From: an uncultured Peptoniphilus sp.
Lineage (GTDB): Bacteria > Bacillota > Clostridia > Tissierellales > Peptoniphilaceae
Assembly: GCA_947254665.1 (NCBI GenBank)
Contig: CAMYEJ010000014.1
Location: 1 to 14,257 of the forward strand
Reading direction: 5' to 3'
DNA length: 14,257 nt
In this document: one piece after another, positions 7,295-14,257 of the stretch
How positions within the stretch are numbered: the first letter of the stretch is position 1
How the letters are laid out: each line of letters begins with the position of its first letter
Notes under the pieces: model-generated
Databases searched by the model: none
What the model saw: only the letters and a program-made list of their open reading frames with translations
What the model was told of the DNA's origin: nothing
Translations under genes and position numbers: made by a program

Positions 7295-9414
7295 TAGATG
7301 TGTAGAACTCTGTCTTTTATTTCTTTGGTTCTTCCTTCTGTCCAGAAGTTTTCGCCAAGGTATCCGCAGGTTCTTCTAACTACTGTAAGGGTGTCTTTAT
7401 CTTTGTTGTGACATTGAGGACATTCCCATTGTCCGTCTTCGTTGACTTTTATTTCTCCATCAAATCCGCACTTTGCACAGTAGTCGGACTTGGTGTTGAA
7501 TTCTGCATATTGGATATTGTCATAGATATATTTTACTATGGTTTCTATTGCGTCTAGGTTGTGACTCATGTTTGGAATTTCTACATAGGAGATACATCCG
7601 CCTTGTGATTTGTCTTGGAATTTAGATTCGAAGGCAAATTTTTCGAATGCGGTGATTTTTTGTCTTACATCTACGTGGAATGAGTTGGTGTAGTAGCCTT
7701 TGTCCGTAATGTTTTCTATGATTCCAAATCTATTTCTGTCGATGGTGTTAAATCTGTGGGTTAGTGATTCTGCTGGTGTGCCGTATACTGCGAATTGAAG
7801 TCCAGTTTCCTTGGTCCATTCTTCTTTCTTTTCGTTTAGTTTGTCCATGATCTTCATGGCAAAATCAAATCCTTCAGGATCTGTATGTGGAACTCCCTTT
7901 ATGAGCATGGATGCTTCGTAGATTCCAATGTATCCTATGGTTACTGTTGCGTATCCACCTTTTAGAAGATGGTCTATATGTTGGTTGTGACCGAGTCTTG
8001 CAATGGCTCCGTGTTGCCAGTGGATTGGACTTACTTCTGATGTTACATCCTTTAGATGGTTGTATCTTAAAAGTCCAACTCTCTTAACTAAATCTAGTCT
8101 CTTTTCTAATATTTCAAAGAATTTTTCTTCGTCGCCGCGAGCTAGGATTCCAATTTGTGGTAGGTTTATGGTGCACACGCCTATATTGAATCTGCCGTCG
8201 AACTTGTAGTTTCCGTTTTCGTCCTTGTATGGTGATAGGAATGCTCTACATCCCATAGGTGAGAAGACATTGCCTTCGTAGTTTTCTCTCATCTTCTTCG
8301 CTGAGATATAGTCAGGGTACATTCTCTTTGCCGTACATCTTATAGCAAGGGCGGTTAGATAATGGTATTTTGAATCTTTGTGTATATTGTTTTCGTCAAG
8401 AACATAGATTAGTTTTGGAAAGGCTGGTGTAACGTACACGCCTGCTGTGTTCTTTATTCCTTGTATTCTTTGTACTAATATTTCTTCGATGATTTGTGCA
8501 ACTTCGTCTACGTATGGATCTTCGTCCTTAACGTGCATAAATAGAGTTACAAAAGGCGCTTGTCCGTTGGAAGTCATAAGGGTATTTATTTGGTACTGTA
8601 TGGTTTGAATACCTGATTGCAAATCCTTCTTAGTCATTGCATCTGCCATCTTTTGTGCAGTTTCTACGTCGCCAATCATCTCAACGCATAGATTTAGATT
8701 CTTTTCGTAGGAACGTCTTAGATATTTTCCAAGGCAAGAAATATCTATGGATTGTCCGCCGTATTGGTTGGAAGCAATCTGTGCTATTATCTGTGTCATA
8801 ACATTACATGCAACTTGGAAAGATTTTGGAGTTTCGATCATCTTGCCATTTACAACCGTTCCGTTGTCAAGCATATCCTTCATATTTACCAAGCAGCAGT
8901 TGAAAATCGGTTGAATGAAATAATCCAAATCATGGATGTGGATTGCGCCACTGTCATGAGCTTCAACTAAATCCGCTGGAATCATCTTTCTCTTTGCAAT
9001 GTCCTTTGAAACTTCTCCCGCGATTAAATCTCTTTGAGTAGAGGCGATGATTGCGTTTTTGTTTGAGTTTTCATCGATAACTTCGATATTGGTTTGGTCA
9101 AGTAGACCTATTATTTCATCGTCTGTAGTATTTGACTCTCTCTTAAAAGCTTGAACAGATTTATATGATTCATAAGCCCTAGCAGTTGCAGGGTTGTTTA
9201 AATTTATAAGTCTATAGTAGACTTGTTCTTCGATATCATAGATGGATAATTCTTTATTAAGTGCCTTTGCGTCTTCATAAATTTCATCGGCTATGGCTTT
9301 TGCTTGTCCTTCCACGAAGACTCCGTTGGAAGAATGCATAGCCTTGTTAATAGCAATTTCTATTTTAGTTTTGTCAAAAGGCACCCTGTCGCCATTTCTC
9401 TTTCTTACATACAT
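7294..9414 (-). CDS. nrdD: Anaerobic (class III) ribonucleoside-triphosphate reductase NrdD
   Basis: This 706-residue glycyl-radical enzyme makes deoxyribonucleotides from NTPs without oxygen. An ATP-cone allosteric domain covers about residues 1-90 (MYVRKRNGDRVPFDKTKIE at the start). The catalytic barrel carries NCCLVN (C173/C174) and MGCRAFLS (C389), the expected active-site cysteines. Near the C terminus four cysteines (C646, C649, C665, C668; two CxxC pairs) form the zinc site, followed by RRTCGYLG with the radical-bearing G684. I chose the ATG at 9414: AGGGAG lies six bases before it. The frame could open at GTG 9429, but that codon is upstream of the ribosome site, so those five extra residues are unlikely. 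Expression is probably controlled by NrdR at two sites upstream. nrdG overlaps its 3' end. Confidence 0.96.
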   Translation of the reverse strand: MYVRKRNGDRVPFDKTKIEIAINKAMHSSNGVFVEGQAKAIADEIYEDAKALNKELSIYDIEEQVYYRLINLNNPATARAYESYKSVQAFKRESNTTDDEIIGLLDQTNIEVIDENSNKNAIIASTQRDLIAGEVSKDIAKRKMIPADLVEAHDSGAIHIHDLDYFIQPIFNCCLVNMKDMLDNGTVVNGKMIETPKSFQVACNVMTQIIAQIASNQYGGQSIDISCLGKYLRRSYEKNLNLCVEMIGDVETAQKMADAMTKKDLQSGIQTIQYQINTLMTSNGQAPFVTLFMHVKDEDPYVDEVAQIIEEILVQRIQGIKNTAGVYVTPAFPKLIYVLDENNIHKDSKYHYLTALAIRCTAKRMYPDYISAKKMRENYEGNVFSPMGCRAFLSPYKDENGNYKFDGRFNIGVCTINLPQIGILARGDEEKFFEILEKRLDLVKRVGLLRYNHLKDVTSEVSPIHWQHGAIARLGHNQHIDHLLKGGYATVTIGYIGIYEASMLIKGVPHTDPEGFDFAMKIMDKLNEKKEEWTKETGLQFAVYGTPAESLTHRFNTIDRNRFGIIENITDKGYYTNSFHVDVRQKITAFEKFAFESKFQDKSQGGCISYVEIPNMSHNLDAIETIVKYIYDNIQYAEFNTKSDYCAKCGFDGEIKVNEDGQWECPQCHNKDKDTLTVVRRTCGYLGENFWTEGRTKEIKDRVLHI

Positions 9415-9446
9415 TTCTATCTCCCTCACTTTTTAATCATAAATAT

Positions 9447-9475
9447 ATAATACTACATGTTGTGTTTTTAATCAA
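9447..9475 (-). promoter_or_regulatory. nrdDG promoter (-35 and -10)
   Basis: On the - strand TTGATT (9475-9470) and TATTAT (9452-9447) are separated by exactly 17 bases, matching the housekeeping sigma consensus at four and five of six positions. Transcription would start near 9440, leaving a leader of about 26 bases that carries AGGGAG before the nrdD ATG. An NrdR-like operator occupies most of the spacer and overlaps the -10, which would allow direct blocking of RNA polymerase. Confidence 0.75.
9450..9465 (-). promoter_or_regulatory. NrdR box 1 (promoter-proximal)
   Basis: Read on the - strand, ACACAACATGTAGTAT matches 13 of 16 positions of the known NrdR consensus (acaCwAtATaTwGtgt), including the outer C and G and the central AT. 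It overlaps the nrdD -10 and its spacer. NrdR represses ribonucleotide reductase genes in response to ATP/dATP. The repressor gene itself is not in the window, so the regulator is inferred from the site and its target. Confidence 0.75.
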
Positions 9476-9491
9476 TCGAAATTTAAAACAA

Positions 9492-9507
9492 ATACTATAT
9501 AAAGTAT
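9492..9507 (-). promoter_or_regulatory. NrdR box 2 (promoter-distal)
   Basis: ATACTATATAAAGTAT (+ strand) matches about 13 of 16 positions of the NrdR consensus, with CTATATAAAG as the core. Its centre lies 42 bases from that of the proximal box, close to four helical turns, so both sites face the same side of the DNA. Like the other box it begins ATACTA on the + strand. Pairs of boxes in helical register are the normal NrdR arrangement. It lies upstream of the nrdD -35 and about 45 bases upstream of the pyk -10. Confidence 0.65.
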
Positions 9508-9528
9508 AAGGAGTTTATGTAACTTTAC

Positions 9529-9573
9529 TAGACGATGGGTGGTCTAAATGTTATAATAAATTTTAAAGGAGAG
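9529..9573 (+). promoter_or_regulatory. pyk promoter and ribosome site
   Basis: TGTTATAAT (9549-9557) is a perfect extended -10. TAGACG at 9529-9534 is a possible weak -35 with a 17-base spacer. Transcription would begin near 9564, and AAAGGAGAG (9565-9573) is a strong Shine-Dalgarno three bases before the ATG at 9577. The promoter lies within the upstream part of the pyk open frame, which rules out the longer start at 9535. Confidence 0.7.
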
Positions 9574-9576
9574 ATT

Positions 9577-11331
9577 ATGAGAAAAACAAAGATTGTGTGC
9601 ACCATAGGACCTGCTTCAGATTCTGAAAAGGTACTAGAAGCACTTTTTAAAGAAGGATTGGATGTTTGTAGACTTAATTTTTCCCATGGGACTCAAGAAG
9701 AGCACCTTGAAAGACTTAAAAAAATAAAAAACATTAGACAAAAACTTAATTTGCCGATAGCAACCATGCTTGATACCAAGGGACCGGAAATCAGACTGGG
9801 AATTTTTAAAGATCAAAAGAGGATTAGCCTGGAGTCGGGAGATAGATTTACTCTTACTACTAGAGATTTGGAAGGAGATGAGCACATCGCCTCCGTATCT
9901 TACAAGGATCTGCCACATGATGTAAAGGAAGGCTCGAGAATATTAATTGACGACGGTCTTGTTGAATTGAGGGTAGAATCCATAGAAGGAACAGAAATTC
10001 ACTGTAGTTGTTTCAACGGTGGAGAGATATCTTCTAGAAAAGGTGTAAACGTTCCCGACGCACAAGTAAATCTGCCGGCACTTACGGAGAAAGATATTTC
10101 GGATATAAAATTTGCAGTTAAAAACGATATGGATTTCATCGCCGCATCATTTATTAGAAAAGCGGAGGATGTACTAGATATCCGAAGGATTCTTGAAGAA
10201 GAAGGAGACTACGATATCAAGATCATTTCCAAGATTGAATCCAAAGAAGGACTGGAAAATTTAGATGAAATTATAGAAGCTTCAGATGGAATCATGGTAG
10301 CTAGAGGAGATCTTGGTGTGGAGATAGACACTGAAAAAGTGCCACTCGCACAAAAGAACATGATTAAGAAATGTAATGAAAAGGGAAAAGTAGTCATAAC
10401 TGCCACCCAGATGCTGGACTCAATGATTAGAAATCCGCGTCCTACGAGGGCAGAGGCAAACGACGTTGCAAATGCTGTGCTAGATGGCACATCTTGTGTA
10501 ATGTTAAGTGGGGAGACTGCAAGCGGAAAGTATCCGATTGAATCTGTTATAACCATGAGAAAGATTCTAGAAGTGACAGAAGATTCCATGGACTTCGACG
10601 AAATTCTAAGAAAGAAGATCGAAGAAATTTCAAACACTATCACAAATGCTATTGGCAAGAGCACCTGTACTATTGCAAGGGATTTAAATGCAAAAGCCAT
10701 AATCACAGCGACAACCTCTGGATATACCACAAGATCCATTTCAAAATTTAGACCAAAATCACTTATCATCGGAGCAACCACTTCGGAAAAAGTGAGAAGG
10801 CAGCTAAATATGGAATGGGGAGTAAAATCAATCCTTGTGGAAAGTAAAGAGATAAGTAATGATGTAATCGATGCATCCATAGAAACATCGGTGAAAAAAG
10901 ACCTCGTGTCTCCGGGAGATACGGTTATAATAACCGCAGGAGTTCCTGTGGGTCTAGCAGGCTCAACCAACTTAATTAAAGTAGAAATAATAGGAGAAAT
11001 CCTGTCAAAAGGTATAGGCATTGGCGACAAAGAAGTGACGGGAAGAGCAGTAGTAATAGAAGATGAAGGTGACTGCATCAAGAAATTTAAAGATGGGGAT
11101 ATAGTCGTAACCCAAGCAGTAACCCAAGAAATGACAAAGTACCTAAGTAGAGCAGCAGGACTTGTAGTGGAAGAAGAAGGCTTCACCAGCCCATCTGCAA
11201 TAGTAGGTATTACCTTGGGACTACCAACAGTAGTAGGAAATATAGACATAACCAAAAAAATAAAATCTGGGGACATCATAACATTGTCATCACCGGAAGG
11301 TACAATAAGAAAAGGAAAGGTATTAAATTAA
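9577..11331 (+). CDS. pyk: Pyruvate kinase with extra C-terminal domain
   Basis: This 584-residue glycolytic enzyme transfers phosphate from PEP to ADP to give ATP and pyruvate. The start at 9577 gives MRKTKIVCTIGPAS, the normal N terminus. RLNFSHG (32-38), LDTKGPEIR (65-73), SKIE with catalytic K219, MVARGDLGVE and the long MLDSM...RAEANDVANAVLDG...MLSGETASG block are all present. Glu71 in TKGPEIR is the residue linked to potassium dependence in this family. After the usual C domain, residues from about 485 on form the PEP-utilizer-like extension known from Bacillus-type pyruvate kinases. In that extension the motif reads GFTSPSAIVG, with Pro539 where PEP-utilizing phosphohistidine domains have His. 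The gene is followed without a gap by the cysteine desulfidase gene. Confidence 0.96.
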   Translation: MRKTKIVCTIGPASDSEKVLEALFKEGLDVCRLNFSHGTQEEHLERLKKIKNIRQKLNLPIATMLDTKGPEIRLGIFKDQKRISLESGDRFTLTTRDLEGDEHIASVSYKDLPHDVKEGSRILIDDGLVELRVESIEGTEIHCSCFNGGEISSRKGVNVPDAQVNLPALTEKDISDIKFAVKNDMDFIAASFIRKAEDVLDIRRILEEEGDYDIKIISKIESKEGLENLDEIIEASDGIMVARGDLGVEIDTEKVPLAQKNMIKKCNEKGKVVITATQMLDSMIRNPRPTRAEANDVANAVLDGTSCVMLSGETASGKYPIESVITMRKILEVTEDSMDFDEILRKKIEEISNTITNAIGKSTCTIARDLNAKAIITATTSGYTTRSISKFRPKSLIIGATTSEKVRRQLNMEWGVKSILVESKEISNDVIDASIETSVKKDLVSPGDTVIITAGVPVGLAGSTNLIKVEIIGEILSKGIGIGDKEVTGRAVVIEDEGDCIKKFKDGDIVVTQAVTQEMTKYLSRAAGLVVEEEGFTSPSAIVGITLGLPTVVGNIDITKKIKSGDIITLSSPEGTIRKGKVLN

Positions 11332-12621
11332 ATGAGCACATTAGAAAAGTTAATTGAAGTAGTAAAACAAGATTCAGAAAAAGCCCTTGGCTGTACCGAG
11401 CCTGTAGCTGTAGGCTACTGTGCAAATGTGTGCAGTAGTTACTTAGGCGCAGGCGAAAATGAAAAGATTGAATCAGTAGAAGTAAGAACATCCAAAAATA
11501 TTTTCAAAAATGGAAAAGCAGTTTACATTCCAGTAGTAAAAGAAACTGGACTAGATCTAGCTGCAGCACTTGGAATATTTGCTCCAACAGTGGACGATGG
11601 ATTTATGGTGTTTGACAAAATAGACGACGAAGTAATAAGAAAGGCAAAAGAATTATTACAATCAGGAAAACTAACTGTAAAGCACATCCCAACCAAAGAA
11701 AATGTCTATGTAGATGTAAAGATAAAAACAAAAGATAAGGAAGCTATAGCAGTAGTATCTCACGCCCACACCAATATCAGCGAAGTAAAAGTCGATGGAG
11801 AAGTAGTATATAGAAACGAAGAAGAAATAGTTGCAAAAGATGACGACGATAAAATCGATATCAAGTCACTATCCTTCAAAGAACTTAGAGAAATCGTAGA
11901 AGGAGCACCAGAACACACTTTTGACTTCACATTAGAAGGAATCGAAGTCAACTTCAAAGCATCAGAACAAGGACTAAATGAAAAAGGTAAACTAGGAGCA
12001 ACTTTAAAAGGACTAAAAGAAAAGGGAATCCTAGCAGATAATTTCGTAACCAAGGCGAGAATCATGACTGCAGCAGCAGCTGACATGAGAATGACTGGAG
12101 GAGACTGTCCAATAGTTACTTCAGGAGGTTCAGGAAACCAAGGAATCGGAGTAATCCTACCAATAGCAATCGTTGCAGATGAAGAAGGAATAGATAAAGA
12201 TAGATTAGGAAGAGCGCTATTCTTTGCACACATCATAAATAGATACGTAAAAGAATATTCAGGCAAACTATCAGGTATCTGCGGATGTGCAATAGGAGCA
12301 GCAGTAGGAGCCAGCGCAGCAATAACCTGGATGTTAGGCGGCACAGATGAACAAATAGCAGGAGCACCAACTAATATATATGCAAATCTAACAGGAATGG
12401 TATGTGACGGAGCAAAAGAATCTTGCTCAATGAAACTATCCACCTCAGCAGAAGAAGCAATCCTTGCAGCATACCTTGCAGTAAACGGAATGATCTCTAA
12501 AGAAAGCGTAGGAGTAGTAGGAGCAACCATAGAAGACACCATCTCCAACATAGGAAGACTTTCAAGAGAAGGATTCAAAGATGTAGACAATGTAATGCTA
12601 GATATAATAGAAGCATACTAA
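11332..12621 (+). CDS. cyuA: L-cysteine desulfidase family protein (CyuA/YhaM, UPF0597)
   Basis: This 429-residue protein resembles the UPF0597 family, whose members include archaeal L-cysteine desulfidase and E. coli CyuA (YhaM): Fe-S enzymes that split cysteine to pyruvate, sulfide and ammonia without PLP. Family motifs are GCTEP at 20-24 (C21), GGSGNQGIG in the middle, GICGC (C317, C319) and VCDGAKESCSMKLSTS (C358, C365). These supply the three cluster cysteines expected. The ATG follows the pyk TAA with no intervening base; the nearest purine-rich site (AAAGGAAAGG) is about eleven bases upstream, so initiation probably depends partly on pyk translation. A terminator closes the pair. Codons ending in A dominate (GGA, GCA, GTA). 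A serine dehydratase-like activity cannot be excluded. Confidence 0.88.
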   Translation: MSTLEKLIEVVKQDSEKALGCTEPVAVGYCANVCSSYLGAGENEKIESVEVRTSKNIFKNGKAVYIPVVKETGLDLAAALGIFAPTVDDGFMVFDKIDDEVIRKAKELLQSGKLTVKHIPTKENVYVDVKIKTKDKEAIAVVSHAHTNISEVKVDGEVVYRNEEEIVAKDDDDKIDIKSLSFKELREIVEGAPEHTFDFTLEGIEVNFKASEQGLNEKGKLGATLKGLKEKGILADNFVTKARIMTAAAADMRMTGGDCPIVTSGGSGNQGIGVILPIAIVADEEGIDKDRLGRALFFAHIINRYVKEYSGKLSGICGCAIGAAVGASAAITWMLGGTDEQIAGAPTNIYANLTGMVCDGAKESCSMKLSTSAEEAILAAYLAVNGMISKESVGVVGATIEDTISNIGRLSREGFKDVDNVMLDIIEAY

Positions 12622-12635
12622 AATATAAAAAAATT

Positions 12636-12660
12636 AACGGGCATGGAGCCCGTTTTTTTT
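12636..12660 (+). terminator. Terminator of the pyk-cyuA operon
   Basis: AACGGGC (12636-12642), loop ATGGA and GCCCGTT (12648-12654) form a seven-base-pair stem followed by a run of T to 12660. It lies 14 bases after the desulfidase stop codon. Confidence 0.92.
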
Positions 12661-12691
12661 ATGCGAAAAATTATAATTATAAAGTAAAATG

Positions 12692-12719
12692 TTTACAATT
12701 CAATTTACTATAGTATATT
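12692..12719 (+). promoter_or_regulatory. Probable promoter of the SLH-transglutaminase gene
   Basis: TTTACA (12692-12697) and TATATT (12714-12719) each match five of six consensus positions with a 16-base spacer. Transcription would begin near 12726, giving a leader of about 27 bases that ends in the GGAGGGAG ribosome site (12744-12751). The region is very AT-rich, so chance matches are possible. Confidence 0.45.
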
Positions 12720-12752
12720 ATTAAATATATAAATAAATAATATGGAGGGAGT

Positions 12753-14257
12753 ATGAAAAAGAAAATAATAATTATTGCCCTTACTGTGCTGATATTATTG
12801 GGCACAAAAGTAGAAGCTCAGACTTTTAAAGATTTGAAAGGACATTGGGCTAAAAAACAGATAGAATGGGCAGTTGATAATAAACTATTCACAGGGTATC
12901 CAGATGGAAGATTCAAACCTCAAGGAACGACAACTAGGGCTGAATTTCTTACAATAGTCTCAAATATAATCGGAAATGATTACAAAGGAAGCCCTATAAG
13001 TTTTAAAGATGTTCCAAGCAAGATGTGGTACAAGCCAATAATAGAAAATCTAGTTGGATGGAAAATCGTAAAGAATGGAGATTATATAAAGCCAGATGCA
13101 AAGATAACTAGGGACGAAGTATTTGGTATATTGGGACAGTTATTTCCATATAGGGAACAATATGCAAAACTTAGCTTCGAAGACAATTTCACCATAAAAA
13201 GACATAGGGATATAGGAGTTTTAAAAGATCTTGGCATAGTAAATGGAGATGAATACAATAGAATAAACTCCCACGAAGGTATAACGAGGGCAGAAATAGC
13301 AACCATTCTTTACATTATGTCAAATAAAAACATAGAAGTAGAAAAAGCTTTAGTACAAAAAGCAAGAGAAGAAAATAAATTAAACTTCGACTTCGATGAA
13401 ACGTTCAACAGAGAAAAATATGATTTAACCTACAAAAAACTTGTGGCAACTCCACAAGAAACAGAAGCACAGCTAGATGCTTTATTTAGAGAATTAGACA
13501 GACAAAATCCGAGATGGACATATAAAAAAGATAAAAAATTTAAAATAGATACAAACGAACTAATTATGGACTTACAAAGAGTAATAGAAGAAAGTCCAGA
13601 CAGAATGTTTTTAAAAAATTATCTGATAACTAACGAATACCCTTCTGGAGATATCAAATTCAAATTTGAATACAGTGTGCCACAAGAAGAGGCAAGGTCT
13701 ATTATGAATACCATTATTGAAATAAAACAAGAAGCAGAAGGAAAAAGTGACTTTGAAAAAGCAAAGATAATACATGATTGGATAGTAAATAACACAAGGT
13801 ATGCCTACGATGAATACCTATCAGGCAACTATCAAGTAGACAAGAATATAACTGCATACATGCCAATTTCCATATTTAAATATAGAAAAGGAGTATGTCA
13901 AGCCTATGCAGAAACATTCAATATCCTAGCAAAAGAAGTAGGATTACCTTCCGTTATAATCTCAGGAGAAGCAAAAAATAAACGAGGTTGGGGAGGACAC
14001 GCTTGGAATCTAGTAAATATAGATGGCAAATTATACCACATAGACACAACCTGGGACGATCCATTAACAAGTGATGGAAGAGATATGATAAGGTATAAGT
14101 ATTTCTTGATTGACGATCAAACCATGTCTTTAGACCATAAATGGCAAAGAGCAGAATATCCAACAGTAAACAATGGATGTTTAAACCAAGGATTGGATGT
14201 TGAAGGATATAATAATTATTATAACAATGTCAATAACATTAACGATAATAATAGAGA
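12753..14257 (+). CDS. Secreted SLH-domain protein with transglutaminase-like domain (incomplete at window end)
   Basis: The frame is open from 12753 to the last base, so the C terminus is missing; 501 residues are visible. A signal peptide ends near VEA (20-22). Three S-layer-homology repeats follow, each closing with a TRAE-like motif: TTRAE (60-64), ITRDE (118-122) and ITRAE (177-181). The first includes GYPDGRFKP. These normally bind pyruvylated secondary wall polymer. A charged linker leads to a transglutaminase-like papain-fold domain with the catalytic triad C382 (GVCQAYAETF), H416 (GGHAWNLV) and D431 (YHIDTTWDDP). The last visible stretch (about 483-500) is rich in Asn and Tyr, probably a linker to a further domain. 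The ribosome site GGAGGGAG is close to the ATG. Members of this superfamily may be cross-linkers, proteases or amidases; the activity cannot be told here. Confidence 0.88.
   Translation, partial: MKKKIIIIALTVLILLGTKVEAQTFKDLKGHWAKKQIEWAVDNKLFTGYPDGRFKPQGTTTRAEFLTIVSNIIGNDYKGSPISFKDVPSKMWYKPIIENLVGWKIVKNGDYIKPDAKITRDEVFGILGQLFPYREQYAKLSFEDNFTIKRHRDIGVLKDLGIVNGDEYNRINSHEGITRAEIATILYIMSNKNIEVEKALVQKAREENKLNFDFDETFNREKYDLTYKKLVATPQETEAQLDALFRELDRQNPRWTYKKDKKFKIDTNELIMDLQRVIEESPDRMFLKNYLITNEYPSGDIKFKFEYSVPQEEARSIMNTIIEIKQEAEGKSDFEKAKIIHDWIVNNTRYAYDEYLSGNYQVDKNITAYMPISIFKYRKGVCQAYAETFNILAKEVGLPSVIISGEAKNKRGWGGHAWNLVNIDGKLYHIDTTWDDPLTSDGRDMIRYKYFLIDDQTMSLDHKWQRAEYPTVNNGCLNQGLDVEGYNNYYNNVNNINDNNR

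Noticed and set aside
9500..9527. Inverted repeat TAAAGT/ACTTTA with 16-base spacing
   Set aside because: Six-base AT-rich arms are expected by chance in this base composition, there is no U tail or family resemblance, and one arm is accounted for by the distal NrdR box.
9535..9576. Earlier in-frame ATG for pyk at 9535
   Set aside because: It would add 14 residues not expected in the family, and the stretch contains the -10 element and the strong ribosome site for the ATG at 9577.
10209..11279. Long open frame (about 356 codons) on the - strand opposite pyk
   Set aside because: It lies fully antisense to an unmistakable pyruvate kinase, reads as low-complexity Ser/Thr/Ile/Pro sequence and has no ribosome site. 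A-ending codons on the coding strand remove stops from this antisense frame.
11760..12590. Open frame of 276 codons on the - strand opposite the desulfidase gene
   Set aside because: It is a shadow of a well-supported gene; the Ser/Pro/Ala-rich translation resembles no family and reflects the GGA/GCA codon bias of the sense gene.
12742..12756. Four-codon upstream frame (ATG GAG GGA GTA TGA) overlapping the SLH gene start
   Set aside because: It has no ribosome site of its own; its codons are simply the Shine-Dalgarno of the real gene. The ATGA overlap looks fortuitous.

Overview
The window is AT-rich, densely coding bacterial DNA with strong Shine-Dalgarno sites, TATAAT-type promoters, short U-tailed terminators and A-ending codons (AGA, GGA, GCA, ATA). 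These features, an oxygen-sensitive class III ribonucleotide reductase, an Fe-S cysteine desulfidase and an SLH-anchored surface protein suggest an anaerobic low-GC Gram-positive (Firmicutes). A Tissierellia/Peptoniphilaceae-like coccus is my best guess, inferred from overall style and not from a marker gene.

Left block (48-3276, + strand): a translation-maintenance operon of prmA (ribosomal protein L11 methyltransferase), rsmE (16S rRNA m3U1498 methyltransferase), mtaB (tRNA ms2t6A methylthiotransferase) and a HIT/HinT nucleotide hydrolase. Genes overlap or nearly abut, and a terminator closes the unit. A second + strand operon (3354-5558) begins at an extended -10 promoter lying directly on the gene start. 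It holds queH (queuosine synthesis), a membrane-anchored CapA/PgsA-type metallophosphatase and a C_GCAxxG_C_C putative redox protein, each overlapping the next. It ends at a bidirectional terminator shared with the converging gene.

Middle block (5664-9414, - strand): nrdD and nrdG (anaerobic ribonucleotide reductase and its radical-SAM activase) run leftward from a promoter flanked by two NrdR-like operators and end at a terminator overlapping the nrdG stop codon. An orphan PTS_EIIC_2-type membrane permease with its own promoter and a TTG start follows.

Right block (9577-12621, + strand): pyk (pyruvate kinase with the extra C-terminal PEP-utilizer-like domain) is joined without a gap to a cysteine desulfidase gene (cyuA family), so both members of this operon form pyruvate. 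After a terminator, a separate gene (12753 to the window end, incomplete) encodes a secreted protein with three SLH repeats and a transglutaminase-like domain with an intact Cys-His-Asp triad.

I found no rRNA, tRNA, CRISPR array, insertion sequence or phage gene. Most of the window is ordinary core-genome content. The points most worth checking are the paired NrdR boxes, the apparently leaderless queH transcript, the pyk-cyuA pairing, and the truncated SLH-transglutaminase protein. I see no convincing evidence of an undescribed system.
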